Positions 1-11,663 of a stretch of 64,000 nt of DNA are shown piece after piece. The notes below the pieces were generated by a model. The model was not told the origin of the DNA, searched no databases, and saw only the letters and a program-made list of their open reading frames with translations. Position 1 is the first letter of the stretch, and every line of letters starts with the position of its first letter. The position numbers were made by a program, and so were the translations under genes. Source of the stretch: Mucor racemosus (Eukaryota > Mucoromycota > Mucoromycetes > Mucorales > Mucoraceae); NCBI GenBank assembly GCA_027405735.1, contig JAPEHQ010000015.1, positions 62,001 to 126,000 of the forward strand, given 5' to 3'.

Positions 1-439
1 AATGTCATCTCATTTGAAACCATGCTATCAAAGATAAGACTATATAGTAAATAGACAATTGCATAAAGATAGCAAGGGTATAATACTCAAATAAGAGATG
101 CTAAAATACTAAAGTAATGTGGGATATCCTAAATAAAAGATACAAAAAGTACATGCTTATCAAGTAGAACAAGTAAGGGCTGTTCTGAAAGCATGATTGA
201 CAAACTATATTTAAAACACCGTTCTTGATCCACCAAATCAATAACCAAACAACCCAACATTTATACTCAAAATTAATGGAATCGTTGACAATTGCAATGC
301 AATTGCAAGATAGTAAATAATCACCAAATAATATAAATAGAGACGTAGAATAACCATTTTATTGCACATTATCCATATTTTAATAAAGAAGGATTTTAAC
401 AGTATTCTTTATCGCTTTTTACACCCATATTTTACTGCA
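1..439 (+). mobile_element. Solo LTR, family A, cut by the window edge
   Basis: The stretch matches 54653-54714 plus 57564-57940 almost base for base, and matches 61000-61443 more loosely. It ends in ACTGCA, as the other copies do. A TATA-like ataaatag near 340 and an AATAAA near 382 fit LTR promoter and poly(A) signals. The 5' TG end lies outside the window, so no target-site duplication can be checked. This copy lacks the CACTA-type insert found in the 54.6 kb copy, so it serves as the empty site for that insertion. No gag or pol follows. Confidence 0.75.
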
Positions 440-1828
440 GATGGTATTTAATATTGGTTTATTTAAAAATAAATACCAGAAAATCATAACTGTCGGTTTT
501 CGAGGATATTAAACAGCCAATTTTGAAGCCAATTCCATTAATTCATATTGAAATGTAATTCTTATAAATAGTCTTTTAAACCAAAACCTAGAAGCTCTTG
601 GTTCTTTCTTTTACCATTAGTTTTTCTAGTAATAAAGCCTACGTTCTCCATGATAAATGTTACTAGTCTTTATTATTAATTTTCTTGATGGAAAACCTTG
701 TCGGAAACTCTCTTATATATACATGGTATATATTCAAATGCTTTTTCAAATATGCGTATATGGTTTGATAATGAATTTTTATTGTGTTAATCGTCATAAG
801 AAAATATGTTATTCAAGAAACCTAAAGAGAAACAGTATATTTCAAGAAGCTTTTTGACCTCAATACGTTTTTTGCAATATACACATCGAATACTCAATTT
901 AAGCCCTGCCTTAACGCAATGTTTAGATATCTTGATTAAGACACTACTTGCTATAACTACATGGGATCATAGAAGGTGTTGAGATTTGTATTTCTGATGA
1001 GTTATTGCACCATCTATGGTTACGAACTGCGCTAATTATAAATTTTGGATTCTAGAAGACTAAAGGCAGACCAAAATGGTTACAGCATTATATTTTTTAC
1101 TCGTATATTTTAATATATATATATATATATATGGCACGCTTACTATTACTTTCAATTGACACAATCTATCCAAATTATATATTTTGTCGTACAAAAACAT
1201 ATCGTTTTCAAGGAGTAGTAATGCAATTTTATATCCCGCATGAAACTCCCAAAACACCTCAAAATGATGATTTTAAGTAGTTGGTGTTTTATAAAAAATT
1301 TTATACTATATATAGAGCATAAACAGTATGATATTATTTTTAAGATGCTGCTGTAGATATCCCAAGTCTTTAATAAAAAATCGGTTAAAATAAGGCTGTT
1401 TTAGATCAATTTTCGGCTTTGTTTTTTTTTTTTTCCTTTTGCAGTGTTATAAAATTATTTTTCTTGCATATACGCCTACATGTAATGCCTTTATTTGATT
1501 TAATTTCTTTTTCTGAAATAATCTAGAGATAACTACCCATGACAAGCTTATAAGTTGGCATCAGATAATGAATATCATTGAAGGGTGTGCATATAGATAC
1601 TGTAGTCTGCTATTGTGTATGTGTCAGATCGAAGCCTCATGCATTTCAGTATGTAAAATGAGACCCTTGAAAAGCGATGCACATCAATGAATATCATTGA
1701 TACAATTCTGAAACTAGCAATTTTTTTCATGTATAACCCTTGGTATGTCTTGGATCATGAAAAGATTTTTTATTGCAATCCTCATTTTATTTTACAGTCT
1801 CCATCTTCTTTCGCAATTGTATAAAAAT
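440..1828. other. Intergenic, no gene seen
   Basis: A+T-rich spacer with only short, biased open frames. An (AT)n run lies near 1112-1132 and a poly-T run near 1422-1434. The last few hundred bases are presumably the promoter and 5' UTR of the downstream secreted-protein gene. The first bases after the LTR (gatggtattt) do not look like a convincing tRNA primer-binding site. Confidence 0.5.
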
Positions 1829-3224
1829 ATGAAAGGCGTTTTAGCTTCCATCTGTGCATTGGCACTTGTAGGCACCTCAATTGCGACATTTCCTAATGAT
1901 CTCTTTTTCCATCATCATCCAGATTTAGTATTGGATACTAATAAAAACCAGGTTGTTAATAAGTACAGCCAACCTCAAGGTAAGAAAATGAATCTTGGCA
2001 TGTTATCTCAATGAATTGACGCATATTTTTTATACAGATAGTGGAAGAGGAGGACGTGGTAATTACCGTCAATCTTTTCCTCCTCCTCCTCCTTCTCGTA
2101 ATTTGTATCACGGCAATCCTGGAAGAGGATCTTATCGTAACGGTGGTTCGGGACCTCCTAATCGTGCTAATTATGGCCATCGTGGTAATCGTGGTGGCCA
2201 TGAACCTCGTTCAGTTGCTCCAGTTCAAAAGGTTTCCTATAATGAAGATGGTAGTATTAATTGGGCAAACAAGGTAGCTGATACGTCTGATCAACAGCAA
2301 GATCAAGATCAGCAACAACAGCAACAACAACAAGATCAAGGCCAGCAGCAACAACAACAAGATCAAGGTCAACAAGATTATGGGCAGTATTATGGTCAAG
2401 ATCAACAGCAACAAAATGATCAATCACAAGGCCAAAACAATGATTACTACGAAAGCAACGATAATTATTATGGAAACAAGGGCAATAATGGCAACAATGG
2501 CAACAATGGAAACAATGGTAATAATAACTACTATGGGGGTTCTAATAATCAACAACAAGGTCAACAGAATGACTATTATGGTTCATCCAACTCTTACTCT
2601 GGAGGTAATCAAGGAAATAATTATTACCAAGAAGATCAATCTGATCAATACTATGGCCAAGGAAATGATAATCAAAATGACTACTATAGTGGTCAAAACA
2701 ATGGCAATGGTGATTATGGCTATAGTAATAACAACAACTATGGTGGTAACAACAACAATTATGGCTATGGAAACGGCAACAACAACAATGGTAATAATAA
2801 TCAAAACCAAAACCAAAATAGCAACAACAATCAAGATAGTGCTACAAAATCAAAGCAAAATGTAACTGCAGGATTCGCAGGTGGAATTCGTCTTGCAGGA
2901 GCCTTGCCGGATGATGGTTACAACCGTGGTGAAGGCACTTTTTATGATTTAGAAAGTCGTGTTGGTTCTTGTGGTAAACAAAACAAGAATTCCGAGCTTG
3001 TAGCAGCTTTAAACGCTGAGCAAATGGGTGAAGATGGTCGTAATAATCCTAATTGTGGCAAGGAGGTTGAAGTTGTTGGGCCTAGTGGTAAAACTATTCA
3101 AGTAACTATAGTTGATAATTGTAAAACTTGTAAATCCGGAGGTCTTGATCTTAGTCCTGCTGCATACGAAGAGATTGGAGATTTTAGTCATGGTTCAGTT
3201 CCCATCAAGTGGAAGTTTGTTTAA
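1829..3224 (+). CDS. Secreted Q/N-rich protein with RlpA/expansin-like double-psi beta-barrel domain
   Basis: Two exons, 1829-1979 and 2038-3224, with a 58-bp GT-AG intron, give about 445 residues. The N-terminus MKGVLASICALALVGTSIA is a good secretion signal, so I start at 1829 rather than the in-frame ATG at 1745. A proline- and RGG-rich stretch follows, then about 180 residues dominated by Q, N, G and Y. The last ~120 residues are the folded part: GTFYDL, GSCGKQN, NCGKEVEV, VDNCKTC and LDLSPAAYEEIG are typical of double-psi beta-barrel proteins (barwin, expansin, RlpA family) with paired cysteines. Related fungal proteins are secreted and act on cell walls or inhibit proteases. The activity here cannot be told from sequence. 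Confidence 0.85.
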
Positions 3225-3319
3225 CATGTCTATTTAAATAACCGCTTTTAGTAATAAATGTTCAATTTGGTAGTTGCTACTACCGTTTCGCTTTTTCTTC
3301 TCTTTAATAATATAAATAA

Positions 3320-5211
3320 ATGAGATATTTTGTATCTTTTACTTTGTTGCTAGGCATTTTTAACCTAGCAACAGCTTTTTATACGCCAGGTTCGATTATT
3401 AGAAAGTAAAAAAAAAAATACATGAATTCCACACGTTTTATAAGTGATTTAAGAATGTAATTTTTAGTAAAATATTGTCAAAACAAGCCGATGTTTCTCA
3501 GCAGTCGATTGATAAGGACAAATTACCCGAAAAATATGGTCCTTTTTACTTTGATCAACCTATTGATCACTTTTCTTTAAATCAAACTACATTCAAACAT
3601 AGATATTGGGCAAATACTGATGCTTATAAACCAGGTGGTCCTGTTATTTGTAAGTTTTTTGTGCTTTATGCATAAATTTTGCATTGTCAATTGAACAAAT
3701 TAACTCGGAATATATAATATATATATATATATAGTATACAATGCGGGCGAAACACCTGCTGATGGGCGTTCATTCTATGTTGTTAATTCTACTATGGCTG
3801 AACTTGCTAGAAAATTGGATGGTATCATTATTGTTATGGAACACAGATTTTATGGTAAATCAATGCCTGCCCCGGTAAGAGATACTGAAAAATCAAAATA
3901 TTTTGGATTACTCATCGTGTAAATCAAGACCTTTTCTGCTACATCATTAGCTACTTTGAATACAAAGCAAGCATTGGAAGATATCGCATCTTTTATTAAA
4001 GATTTAAAACTTCCAAATCTTGATACAGAATTACCACCTGCACCTGAAACAAAATACATTGTGTACGGCGGTAGTTATAGTGGTAATTTGGCTGCATGGA
4101 TGCGTCAAAAGTATCCTCATTTGGTATTTGCTGCAGTTCCATCTTCTGCACCTGTACAAATGAGCTATAATTACTATCAATATTATGATCCTATTCGCAA
4201 ATATGGACCAAAGCATTGTATTCAAGCATTGCGTTCTGTTGTTTTATATGTTGATCATGTATTATTTAGCCCCATTGGTCAGAAAACAGCCCTGAAAAAG
4301 AAATTTGGTGCTGAAGATTTGGAGCATGATGATGATTTTGCTGAATGTAAGGGAAAGGGCAATCATTGATTTGTTTAAGATCGACTAAATTAGCATTATA
4401 TAGTGTTGTCTTATCCGTTAGGATTATGGCAAGAAATGACACCAGCCAAAAATCCCTTTGTAGATGACTTTTGCTCAATCTTTGATGGTGCAACATCTAT
4501 TCATGAATATGTTGAAGCCTATGGCGGTTATATCAAAAATATAATTAAAAAGGCTTGTGATAAAAGTGAAACTGTCAATGAATGCTTGGATACACACGAT
4601 CCTCGTTCCAAGATGTATTTAGATGAAACTGATGAGTCCCGTGCCTGGTTCTGGCAAGTTTGCACAGAATATGCTTACTGGCAAACAGGTGCTCCCATTT
4701 GGAAACCTACTATTGTTTCCCGCAAATTAGATACAGCTTGGTTTCAACGTCAATGTCCCTTGATGTTTGGTGAACATAATGTTCTCAAAAGACCAATTTG
4801 GAGAGAAATCAATACAGAATATGAAGGTTGGCATACAAGTTTAGATCGTGTCTTTTGGATTGATGGTGAATGGGATCCTTGGAGAACTCTTAGTGTTCAA
4901 AGTGATGATGCCCCTAATCGATATGATTGGAAAGAAGATGCTAAATATGCTGTATTGCCTGAATCTGTTCATCATTGGGTAAGTTGAACATAATTATATA
5001 ATATTTTGCATTTATTGAATGTTGGCAATATATACATTTTCAATATATATAAATATTTATATTTATATAGGATTTCTTTGTCAGCGACACTGTTTCAGAT
5101 GCCATCAAGAATACTCAAGATGATGTATATGATACCATTAAACAATGGATCGACCAAGCTAATCAAGACAACTCTCATATTGTACTTCAATATCAAACAC
5201 CCAACAAATAA
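3320..5211 (+). CDS. Secreted serine carboxypeptidase, peptidase family S28 (PRCP/thymus-specific protease type)
   Basis: Six exons: 3320-3405, 3468-3649, 3735-3874, 3929-4346, 4404-4978, 5071-5211. They join in frame to 513 residues, the usual S28 length. Exon 1 supplies a signal peptide (MRYFVSFTLLLGIFNLATA). Family blocks in order: GPFYFDQPIDHF, GGPVILYNAGE, EHRFYGKSMP, and the nucleophile motif GGSYSG (Ser about 185). The acid is in GEWDPW (Asp about 433) and the histidine in HHWDFF (about 466). S28 enzymes cut after proline near the C-terminus or release N-terminal dipeptides in acidic compartments or outside the cell. The gene begins 95 bp after the preceding secreted-protein gene, same strand. 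The 54-bp third intron is needed to remove an in-frame TAA. Confidence 0.93.
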
Positions 5212-5325
5212 ATTATATTGTTTAATAGTAAACCTTTATTTCACCTCCTAATTCATCTACTAAAATTTGAATAAAATAAAAAGCGAAACAAAATGTTGTA
5301 AACCAAAGAAAGTTAATCTCTTTAT

Positions 5326-6146
5326 TTATTTAAGAGGAACGAACTTGGAAGAGTGAGTGGCACCAATACCGGGACGACCGTGCTTAACGGGCTTGTAAGA
5401 GATGGAGAATTCAGCAAGGTAGTGACCAGTCATCTCAGGCTTGATTTCAACTTGGTTGAAAACCTTACCGTTGTAGACACCAATAACGGAACCGATCATC
5501 TCGGGAACAATAATCATGTTACGGAGGTGAGTCTTGACAACCTCAGGCTTCTCACCAGAGGGAGCGTTCTTCTTGGCAGCACGGAGCTTCTTGATGAGAC
5601 CCATGGGCTTACGCTTAAGACCACGTTGGAATCTTCTACGAGCACGACAGTGAACGAGCTCCATGAACTATTATACAAGTTTCATGTTTAATTATCCCAA
5701 TTCTTCTAAAATTCATAATGTATCATGTTTTACCTGTTCAGAAGACAAGTCCAAGAGTTGTTCAAGGTCAATACCACGGTAGGTAAACTTACGGAAAGTT
5801 CTCTTTCTAGGAGTAGTTTGCTCGTCAGCCTGAAAAATGTAATTTACATGAGTATTCAATTGTAAAATCTACATATTGCAGTTGATATAAAGTTCATAAA
5901 AGAGAAAGTGACTTATCCAAATCAAACTTATATAACATATGTTGTTGTTGTGGTGTTTTGAATTTGTCCATAACTGAAATATCAAATCTGAATATCCAAA
6001 AAAAAAAAAAAAAAAAAAAATGCATCCATCGTAATGTCCAAGAATAAATTCATCATTCATTTGTATCGAGTTTCACATCCAATATTTATGTCTTTGTCAC
6101 TTTCTCTCTCATAATTTTCGTATCAACCGTATAATCCACATACCAT
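5326..6146 (-). CDS. RPS15: 40S ribosomal protein S15 (uS19)
   Basis: Three exons on the minus strand: 6146-6144 (the ATG alone), 5829-5734 and 5667-5326, giving 146 residues, the normal length. Recognisable blocks are [28 protein letters not shown] [49 protein letters not shown] and the C-terminal FVPLK. The protein sits at the head of the small subunit near the decoding site. The first intron (about 314 bp, with a long poly-T run) begins immediately after the start codon. The second is 66 bp. The stop is 114 bp from the convergent S28 gene. Codon use is more G+C-rich than its neighbours, as expected of a highly expressed gene. Confidence 0.96.
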
Positions 6147-6828
6147 CTTAAAGCACAAAAGGAAGGATTACTATGCTTCCAGCTTTCTTGGGTGTCAATG
6201 ATTGTGAAGCAAAGTGTCCGGTACAAAAGCAAAAATCATAAAGCGCTGGTTTAATTATTTCGGTCCGGAAGCAGCAAAAATACAATAGTTCTTGTGTATG
6301 ACCTTAACATATGGTGATATATTCATATGAGATTATTCATGACTTAATAGAAGTTTTATCAATCACTTGTTGTTATATATTCATTGCTTTTTATTGAAAA
6401 ACAATAATTTTTCAAGTGCGGCAAAATTCGAAAGATTTTAATTATGCTACTCGGTTATCCAGCTGAAACTTTGTATGTGATATCTATTGTACACATGTCA
6501 AACAAATTTTTTGTATTATTTTTTTATTCTTTCATTATGAGATTTCGCTCTCATAGTGATGATTCTTTCAAGATCTAACATTCGATAGGAATTATCTTTT
6601 AAAAGATTGATTATTACTAGCAACTGCTGCAGATCAGGAAATGGTACATCAATTCATAGCAGTTTGTGATACGTCTACATGACAAATTCAAATGTATTAT
6701 ACATAAATAGATGTGTTATATCTATTTAGTAATTAATTAATTAATAATTTTCATAATGATAAAGTATAGAGGAGCACTTGTAGAACAGTTTTTTTTTTTG
6801 TTTATTATCATTATCATTATCCTTTACA

Positions 6829-8014
6829 ATGAGTCTTATTACTGCTATATCCACTGTAACATTTAGCAAGACTGATTATCTCCCTCCTCAAGCCATCAAT
6901 TTCAAGCCTTCTGTTGGTGCAGCTCTTGCTGAAAAAGATAATCAATTTACCAAGTTGTTTAGTCCTTCTGCAATCCGATATGTAAGCTCAATAATCGTAT
7001 TATCGTTTCACCAATGTGCATGTATAGCGCTCAAGATGGTCTTTTTAATGATTTTCATGTAGCTCATTATGGCTAATTTGCTATTAAAGGTGCTGATATG
7101 ATTGTTATTGAAGCTATTACTGTTGAGTCCCGAGGAAGAATTACCCCCTGAAGACACTGGCCTTTGGTCTGATGATCGTATCGTCGATCTTCAAAAGGTT
7201 GTCTCACTCATTAAATCTCAAGGTTCAGTTCCTGCCATTCAAATTGCTCATGTAGGTCGCAGAGCATCTGTTTATTCGCCTTTTCATGGTATTATTGAAA
7301 GCGTTGTTTCTGAAGAATTGGGTGGCTGGCCTACTGATATTGTTGGGCCCTCTCCAAACATGTATGATGACAAATATGGTGTTCCTAAATAAATGACTGA
7401 ACAAGGTATAAAGCAAGTTATTCAGCATTTTGCTGATGCTGATAAGGCTGGAATTGAAGTGTTGGAAATACGCAGTGCTCATGGTTTTCTATTGCATAGC
7501 TTCTTGTCTTGAAACTCTAATAAGTGTACTGACATATTTGGTAGCTCTTGAAATCGACTTCGATTTCCCCTTGGTGTGGTTGAACGAGTTCGTGCTACTT
7601 GGCCTGCTCATAAACCGTTTTGGGTTCATCTCTCTGCTTCTGATCATGAATCTAACGAGGGTGAATTTGTTGGGGATAAAGATTATGAAGGTTGGGATAT
7701 TACACATGCTATCATTTATGCTATAGAATTGAAAAAAAAATCGGCGTTGATGTGATTGATGTCTCTAGCGGTGGTAATTTCTCTGGCATTAATTATTCAG
7801 CGGGTCCATTGTATTAGGTTTCTTTCTCCAAGTACATAAAAAAAAAGAAGTAGATATCGCTACTGGTGCTGTTAATATCATCACTGAACCACAAGACGCT
7901 GAAGGAATTTTACAACGCAATCAAGTAGATTATATCTTGATCGCTAGAGAATTATTGAGAGATAGTGGTTGGATGAATCGTGCTTCCAAGGAATTACAAA
8001 TTGAAATCGAATGA
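6829..8014 (+). pseudogene. Decayed old yellow enzyme / NADH:flavin oxidoreductase (YqjM-like)
   Basis: Similarity to the FMN-dependent old yellow enzyme family runs the whole length but changes frame repeatedly. Blocks seen are MCMYSAQDGLFNDFHVAHYG, ADMIVIEA, EDTGLWSDDRI, IQIAHVGRRAS, LRFPLGVVERVRA, VDVIDVSSGG and LIARELLRDSGW. Disruptions include a frameshift near 6982, an in-frame TAA near 7073, an extra C in the ccccc run near 7145, TAA near 7390, TGA near 7510 and 7550, and more breaks near 7730-7850. Normal enzymes of this type reduce activated C=C bonds with NAD(P)H. With at least six lesions this copy cannot make a full enzyme. Sequencing error alone is unlikely, because stops and frameshifts are spread along the gene and neighbours are clean. 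Confidence 0.88.
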
Positions 8015-8433
8015 CCAATGCAATATTTGCATGTCAATTATGAAAGATACTTGAAGACTATTTCAGTCAACAAAAAGTATCATAGATTCATTACAAATTT
8101 ACAATAGTGAACTAAATTTTATCTTTAAAGACTTTTTTCCAAGTTCAATTTTATAATTTTTGAAATAAACTTAATTTATACATAAACTGAATATGCTATT
8201 ATGTACTATCTTATTTTTTTTATATATATAAAAGTATGTTTATTTCGTATATAATCTAATTTATAAGGTAAGATATGTATCCAGCATAATCATCCAATTA
8301 TAACTGGGATTCAAAAGCCATTCTTCCTTCATCTTCTTGTGTGGCAAAGGACAATTGAGAGAGAAACTAAAAGAAAAATTTATATTTACGTCTCAGTTTT
8401 CTCTTATAACATTTTTCTCTCTACAAATTACAT

Positions 8434-8980
8434 ATGAAAGACTTGGATCCTCTTGCTGTAAGTTTATTTGGAAATATTAATTACATATCAATTAAATAAA
8501 TTACACGTTTTGAATATTAGTTTACTGTTGAACTTGGTCAGTTTTATGAAAAGTCAAAGACGGCAGGCACTGTTTCTGTTACAATGAAAAGAAGTAAGTG
8601 CTCTTGATGTACCTTATAGTAGTTCATTTACTAATGAGAATACTTCTTTGTAGTGACCGCAACAAGACTTGTCAAAACCTCCAAAGTAAAGAAAGAAATG
8701 CCAAAAGGTGGCAGTGCAGTAGTCGCAAATGCGGAAAAAGACGATGTTAGTTACCCTTGTCTCGTTCGTGCAGTTTTCAAAAAGCACAAGATTAGCACTA
8801 TTGTAAGCATTTGTTGAAAATAACTGGTTATATCTTAAAACTTATTATAAATTGATTATATAGATTGCTCCCGATGATTTTGATAGATTTCAGAATGCCT
8901 ATAGTACAATTATTAGAGCCTATATGGATAGTTTAAAAAAGAAGGATCGTTCCAAGAAAGTAAAGAAAGTATCGAAATAG
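8434..8980 (+). CDS. SRP14: Signal recognition particle 14 kDa subunit (SRP14)
   Basis: Four exons, 8434-8457, 8521-8593, 8654-8802 and 8864-8980, give 120 residues. The pattern FTVELGQFYEKSKTAGTVSV, then YPCLVRAVFKKHKISTI and FQNAYSTIIRAYMDSLKKK with a lysine-rich tail matches SRP14. The protein binds the Alu domain of SRP RNA (with SRP9 or as an SRP14 homodimer in fungi) and takes part in elongation arrest. It converges on the FMP52-like gene 338 bp downstream. The short exon 1 (eight codons) is supported by frame and by GTAAGT at its border. Confidence 0.9.
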
Positions 8981-9318
8981 TTAATAAAATAGACAAAAAA
9001 AAAAGAAAGGATTATGTATACATCTCTGGAAGTCTTAGCAAAATACATTGATATTATGCAGTGGCATTTACAAAGATAATGGAAAGGATTACAATTTGAA
9101 AGCATATTGCACATCAGGACCGATTTTATCAAGAGGTTGCCATCATGGGAACTAGACATTTTATGAAACGAATTAAATTTATATGCTTTACTTTTATTCA
9201 AGTATTACAAGTAAAAAAAAAAAAAAAGTGCATGTTTAATCATCTTGTTAAAAAGCAAGACATCAGTAGTTTTTATGGATACTTTATTAATTCAATATTT
9301 CAAGAATTGCTATTATGG

Positions 9319-10332
9319 CTATTGTTTGGGATTACCCAAAGCTTCAATATCAACATTATTGTATGCTGAAACCAGTGATCCAATAACTGATTTCTTGACT
9401 TTGGAAGCATCAATAGGTTTAATAGAGCTATCTTCAGCAACTCTATGCATGGCTTTACCTACTGTTGTAACAGAATTAACTTGATTTAAACCGAATAAAC
9501 TGTTAATTGGTTTATAAAGGGCTACAAAAATAGGTTCTATCAATCTTGGACGAGTACGAGGTTCAACAACTTCCAAAAGTCCAGGATTAAAAATAGTTAC
9601 TTTTTCAAACCCTGTTTCTGCCAATTTATCTTCAGTTTGACCTTTAGTCTTGGTGTATAAGAACATGGAATTCTTATCTGCGCCCTTTTCAAATAGTGTC
9701 TATCGTTAATAATCTGCATGAATTTCTTGTGTTATTCCTTACCCTGGACGAACAATAAAGGAAGTGTACAGGAGCCAAAACAGAATCAGCTGGTTTATTT
9801 TCTTCTTGAATTAACTTGGCAGAGTTCAATACATAGGTTTGATCAATCTTGACAAACTTCTCAGCACTGCCGGCATCAGCACGAGTTGAAGCAAGACAAC
9901 AAAATACATCACTAGATATCTCTATAGGTCAATTATGATAGATGAAGTATCCAGACATAAGAAACTTACGACACGTTCTTGAAATCATCACGATGAGCCT
10001 CGAGATTCTCGAAATCAACAGTTTTTTGCACCTAAAAAACCATTATTAAATCATGCACGAATATATATTTATTCGATGTATGAATTTCTCAATGCACTTA
10101 CTAATTTGTCTTGAGGTATACTTTCATCAAGTTCAACAGGACGTCTACCGACTGAAACAACTTTGGCGTATGTACCATTCTTCAATACATCCTTTAAAAG
10201 TTGTTTACCAACAGCACCTTTTTCAATAAAAGAACGGTTTCAATAACGATAAATGTTGAATCAGTTTGATATTAATAGCTAACCTGTAGCACCAAATACT
10301 AAAGCAGTACGATTCATATTGTTTTCTGACAT
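9319..10332 (-). CDS. FMP52: FMP52/HTATIP2-like NAD(P)-binding oxidoreductase
   Basis: Five exons on the minus strand: 10332-10284, 10217-10102, 10031-9970, 9911-9743 and 9699-9319, giving 258 residues. The N-terminus has a Rossmann nucleotide-binding motif, LVFGATGAVGKQLL. It is followed by SVGRRPVE, DVFCCLASTRADAGS, FLYCSSR and YTKTKGQTEDKL, matching atypical short-chain dehydrogenases of the Tat-interacting protein TIP30/Fmp52 group. Yeast Fmp52 is associated with the outer mitochondrial membrane and its substrate is unknown. All four introns have GT-AG ends and preserve frame. The exon 4 acceptor is the second of two nearby AGs, because the first would bring in a stop. Confidence 0.88.
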
Positions 10333-10599
10333 AATTTTTTGAGGAGACAGAGAAAGTTAATGGAAAATTAATGGAAAATAAGTATTTTCTCAAATACCAA
10401 TTCCTTGAAGTCTTAAAAAGGAAAAATACGTAAAAACCTTTTCGATTACGAATGCTAAAAAGCCAGTTAGGCAACTAGGCTTTAGGCTAGGGCATGTGGC
10501 ATTTGAAATGTACGGCTGATCTTTACTACGTTTTTAAAATATCATATCCTATATTAATCGATGTGATATAATATTCCATTTTGAATAGCACACCTTGTT
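10333..10599. promoter_or_regulatory. Upstream region of the FMP52-like gene
   Basis: About 270 bp between the minus-strand start codon and the first dispersed repeat. No defined motif is claimed. It is the only space available for this gene's promoter before repeat DNA begins. Confidence 0.3.
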
Positions 10600-11590
10600 A
10601 TTTTGGATTACCAATCGTTTTGGAATAGTATAAGTCTAAAATACCTGTCTTTTGATTTCCACTGCTAAAAATCTAAAAACTTTGAGCCATGATATCTCGG
10701 CAAAAAATTAACCTATACGAAAAATTTCTAATAATGAACCTACTTGTTTTGAAATACTCTATAACATGTTGAAGTTTGAAAAAATTTTGGGCACTTTTTT
10801 TTTCCTACTTCAAATTTTTTTTTGCTTTTTTGTGCTAGATTACAAAGTTTTTGATATATTGACCAGCACGCTTTTTATATCCATGTCATAGACCTCATGA
10901 AGCTCTTTGGAACCCAATTTAGTTGTTTTCAAAATATTGATTTTTCGTGGAGATATCCTCAGAAATGTGTAGCAAAGAAATATTTTCGATTTTGCTTCAA
11001 AAAAAGACGTGTATACCCTTGTCCCAAATTCTCAATTTGAAAAAAATTTTAACAAAAATTTCATTTTCTCTACGAAAAATGCTGCTAGAAGGTTCAGTAA
11101 TAGCTCGATTGATAGGTAATCTTGCTGTGCATTCTATTAACTACCTATATTTAAAATTTGTTTATAAAAAATGATCTGTATCTTCAAAAAACCTTCAAAA
11201 TTTCAAACACATTTTACGCGAAATTTAATGTAAAACATTTGTTCAAATTTTGTACGAATAGATGCAGGATTTGAAACTGTACAAAAAGCTTTTAATATGC
11301 CAGCTTAATTTACTTTACAGTACAAGATTTATAAAAGAAATTTGTTTTTTAATCATTTTTGAACTATTTTTTGCAAATCGAATTTTGAACTCAGTTAGCA
11401 TAGACTGTAAGCTATAATGTGAACTATTATTTTGATTTTCTCTATCAAAAATCGATATTTTTCCTGGAAACAAAAAATACAGAGTATATTTCAACTGGGT
11501 CTACCTTGTGAATACAAAAACCAATAACTTAATTGTACAGTTGAAATGGTACTCTCAATTTTGAATTAATTTTAAGCCAATGTTTAGATC
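10600..11590 (+). repeat. Dispersed repeat block R2, copy 1
   Basis: About 1 kb matching 20690-21650 in the same orientation and 46010-46985 in reverse. Shared landmarks include the stretch around 11085-11145 (ctagaaggttcagtaatagc, then gattgataggtaatcttgct) and ctattattttgatt near 11425. No copy has a long open frame. Internal poly-A/T tracts differ in length between copies. Its class is unknown. Confidence 0.75.
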
Positions 11591-11662
11591 AATACACTTA
11601 TTACATTCAGTTATTCTGCGTCTCTATTTGTATTATTTGGTGATTATTTACTATCTCTTATA
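11590..11662 (-). repeat. Fragment of LTR family A
   Basis: In reverse complement this short piece matches the part of LTR A at about 305-360 (gatagtaaataatcaccaaa and following). It joins repeat R2 to block T and marks an old insertion or rearrangement. Confidence 0.55.
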
Positions 11663-11663
11663 T

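Noticed and set aside
440..470. Primer-binding site after the LTR A at the window start
   Set aside because: tggtattta after ACTGCA resembles an initiator-tRNA binding site for only six bases, and no retrotransposon coding follows.
1956..2865. Long antisense and alternate-frame ORFs over the Q/N-rich region
   Set aside because: Low-complexity CAA/AAT-type repeats open all frames; only the sense frame continues into the conserved barrel domain with a signal peptide.
5353..5691. 112-codon plus-strand ORF opposite RPS15
   Set aside because: Shadow of the ribosomal-protein exon caused by its codon bias.
5833..6143. Possible C/D snoRNA in the first RPS15 intron
   Set aside because: An ATGATGA C-box-like sequence is present on the coding strand, but no CTGA D box or terminal stem could be found at suitable distance.
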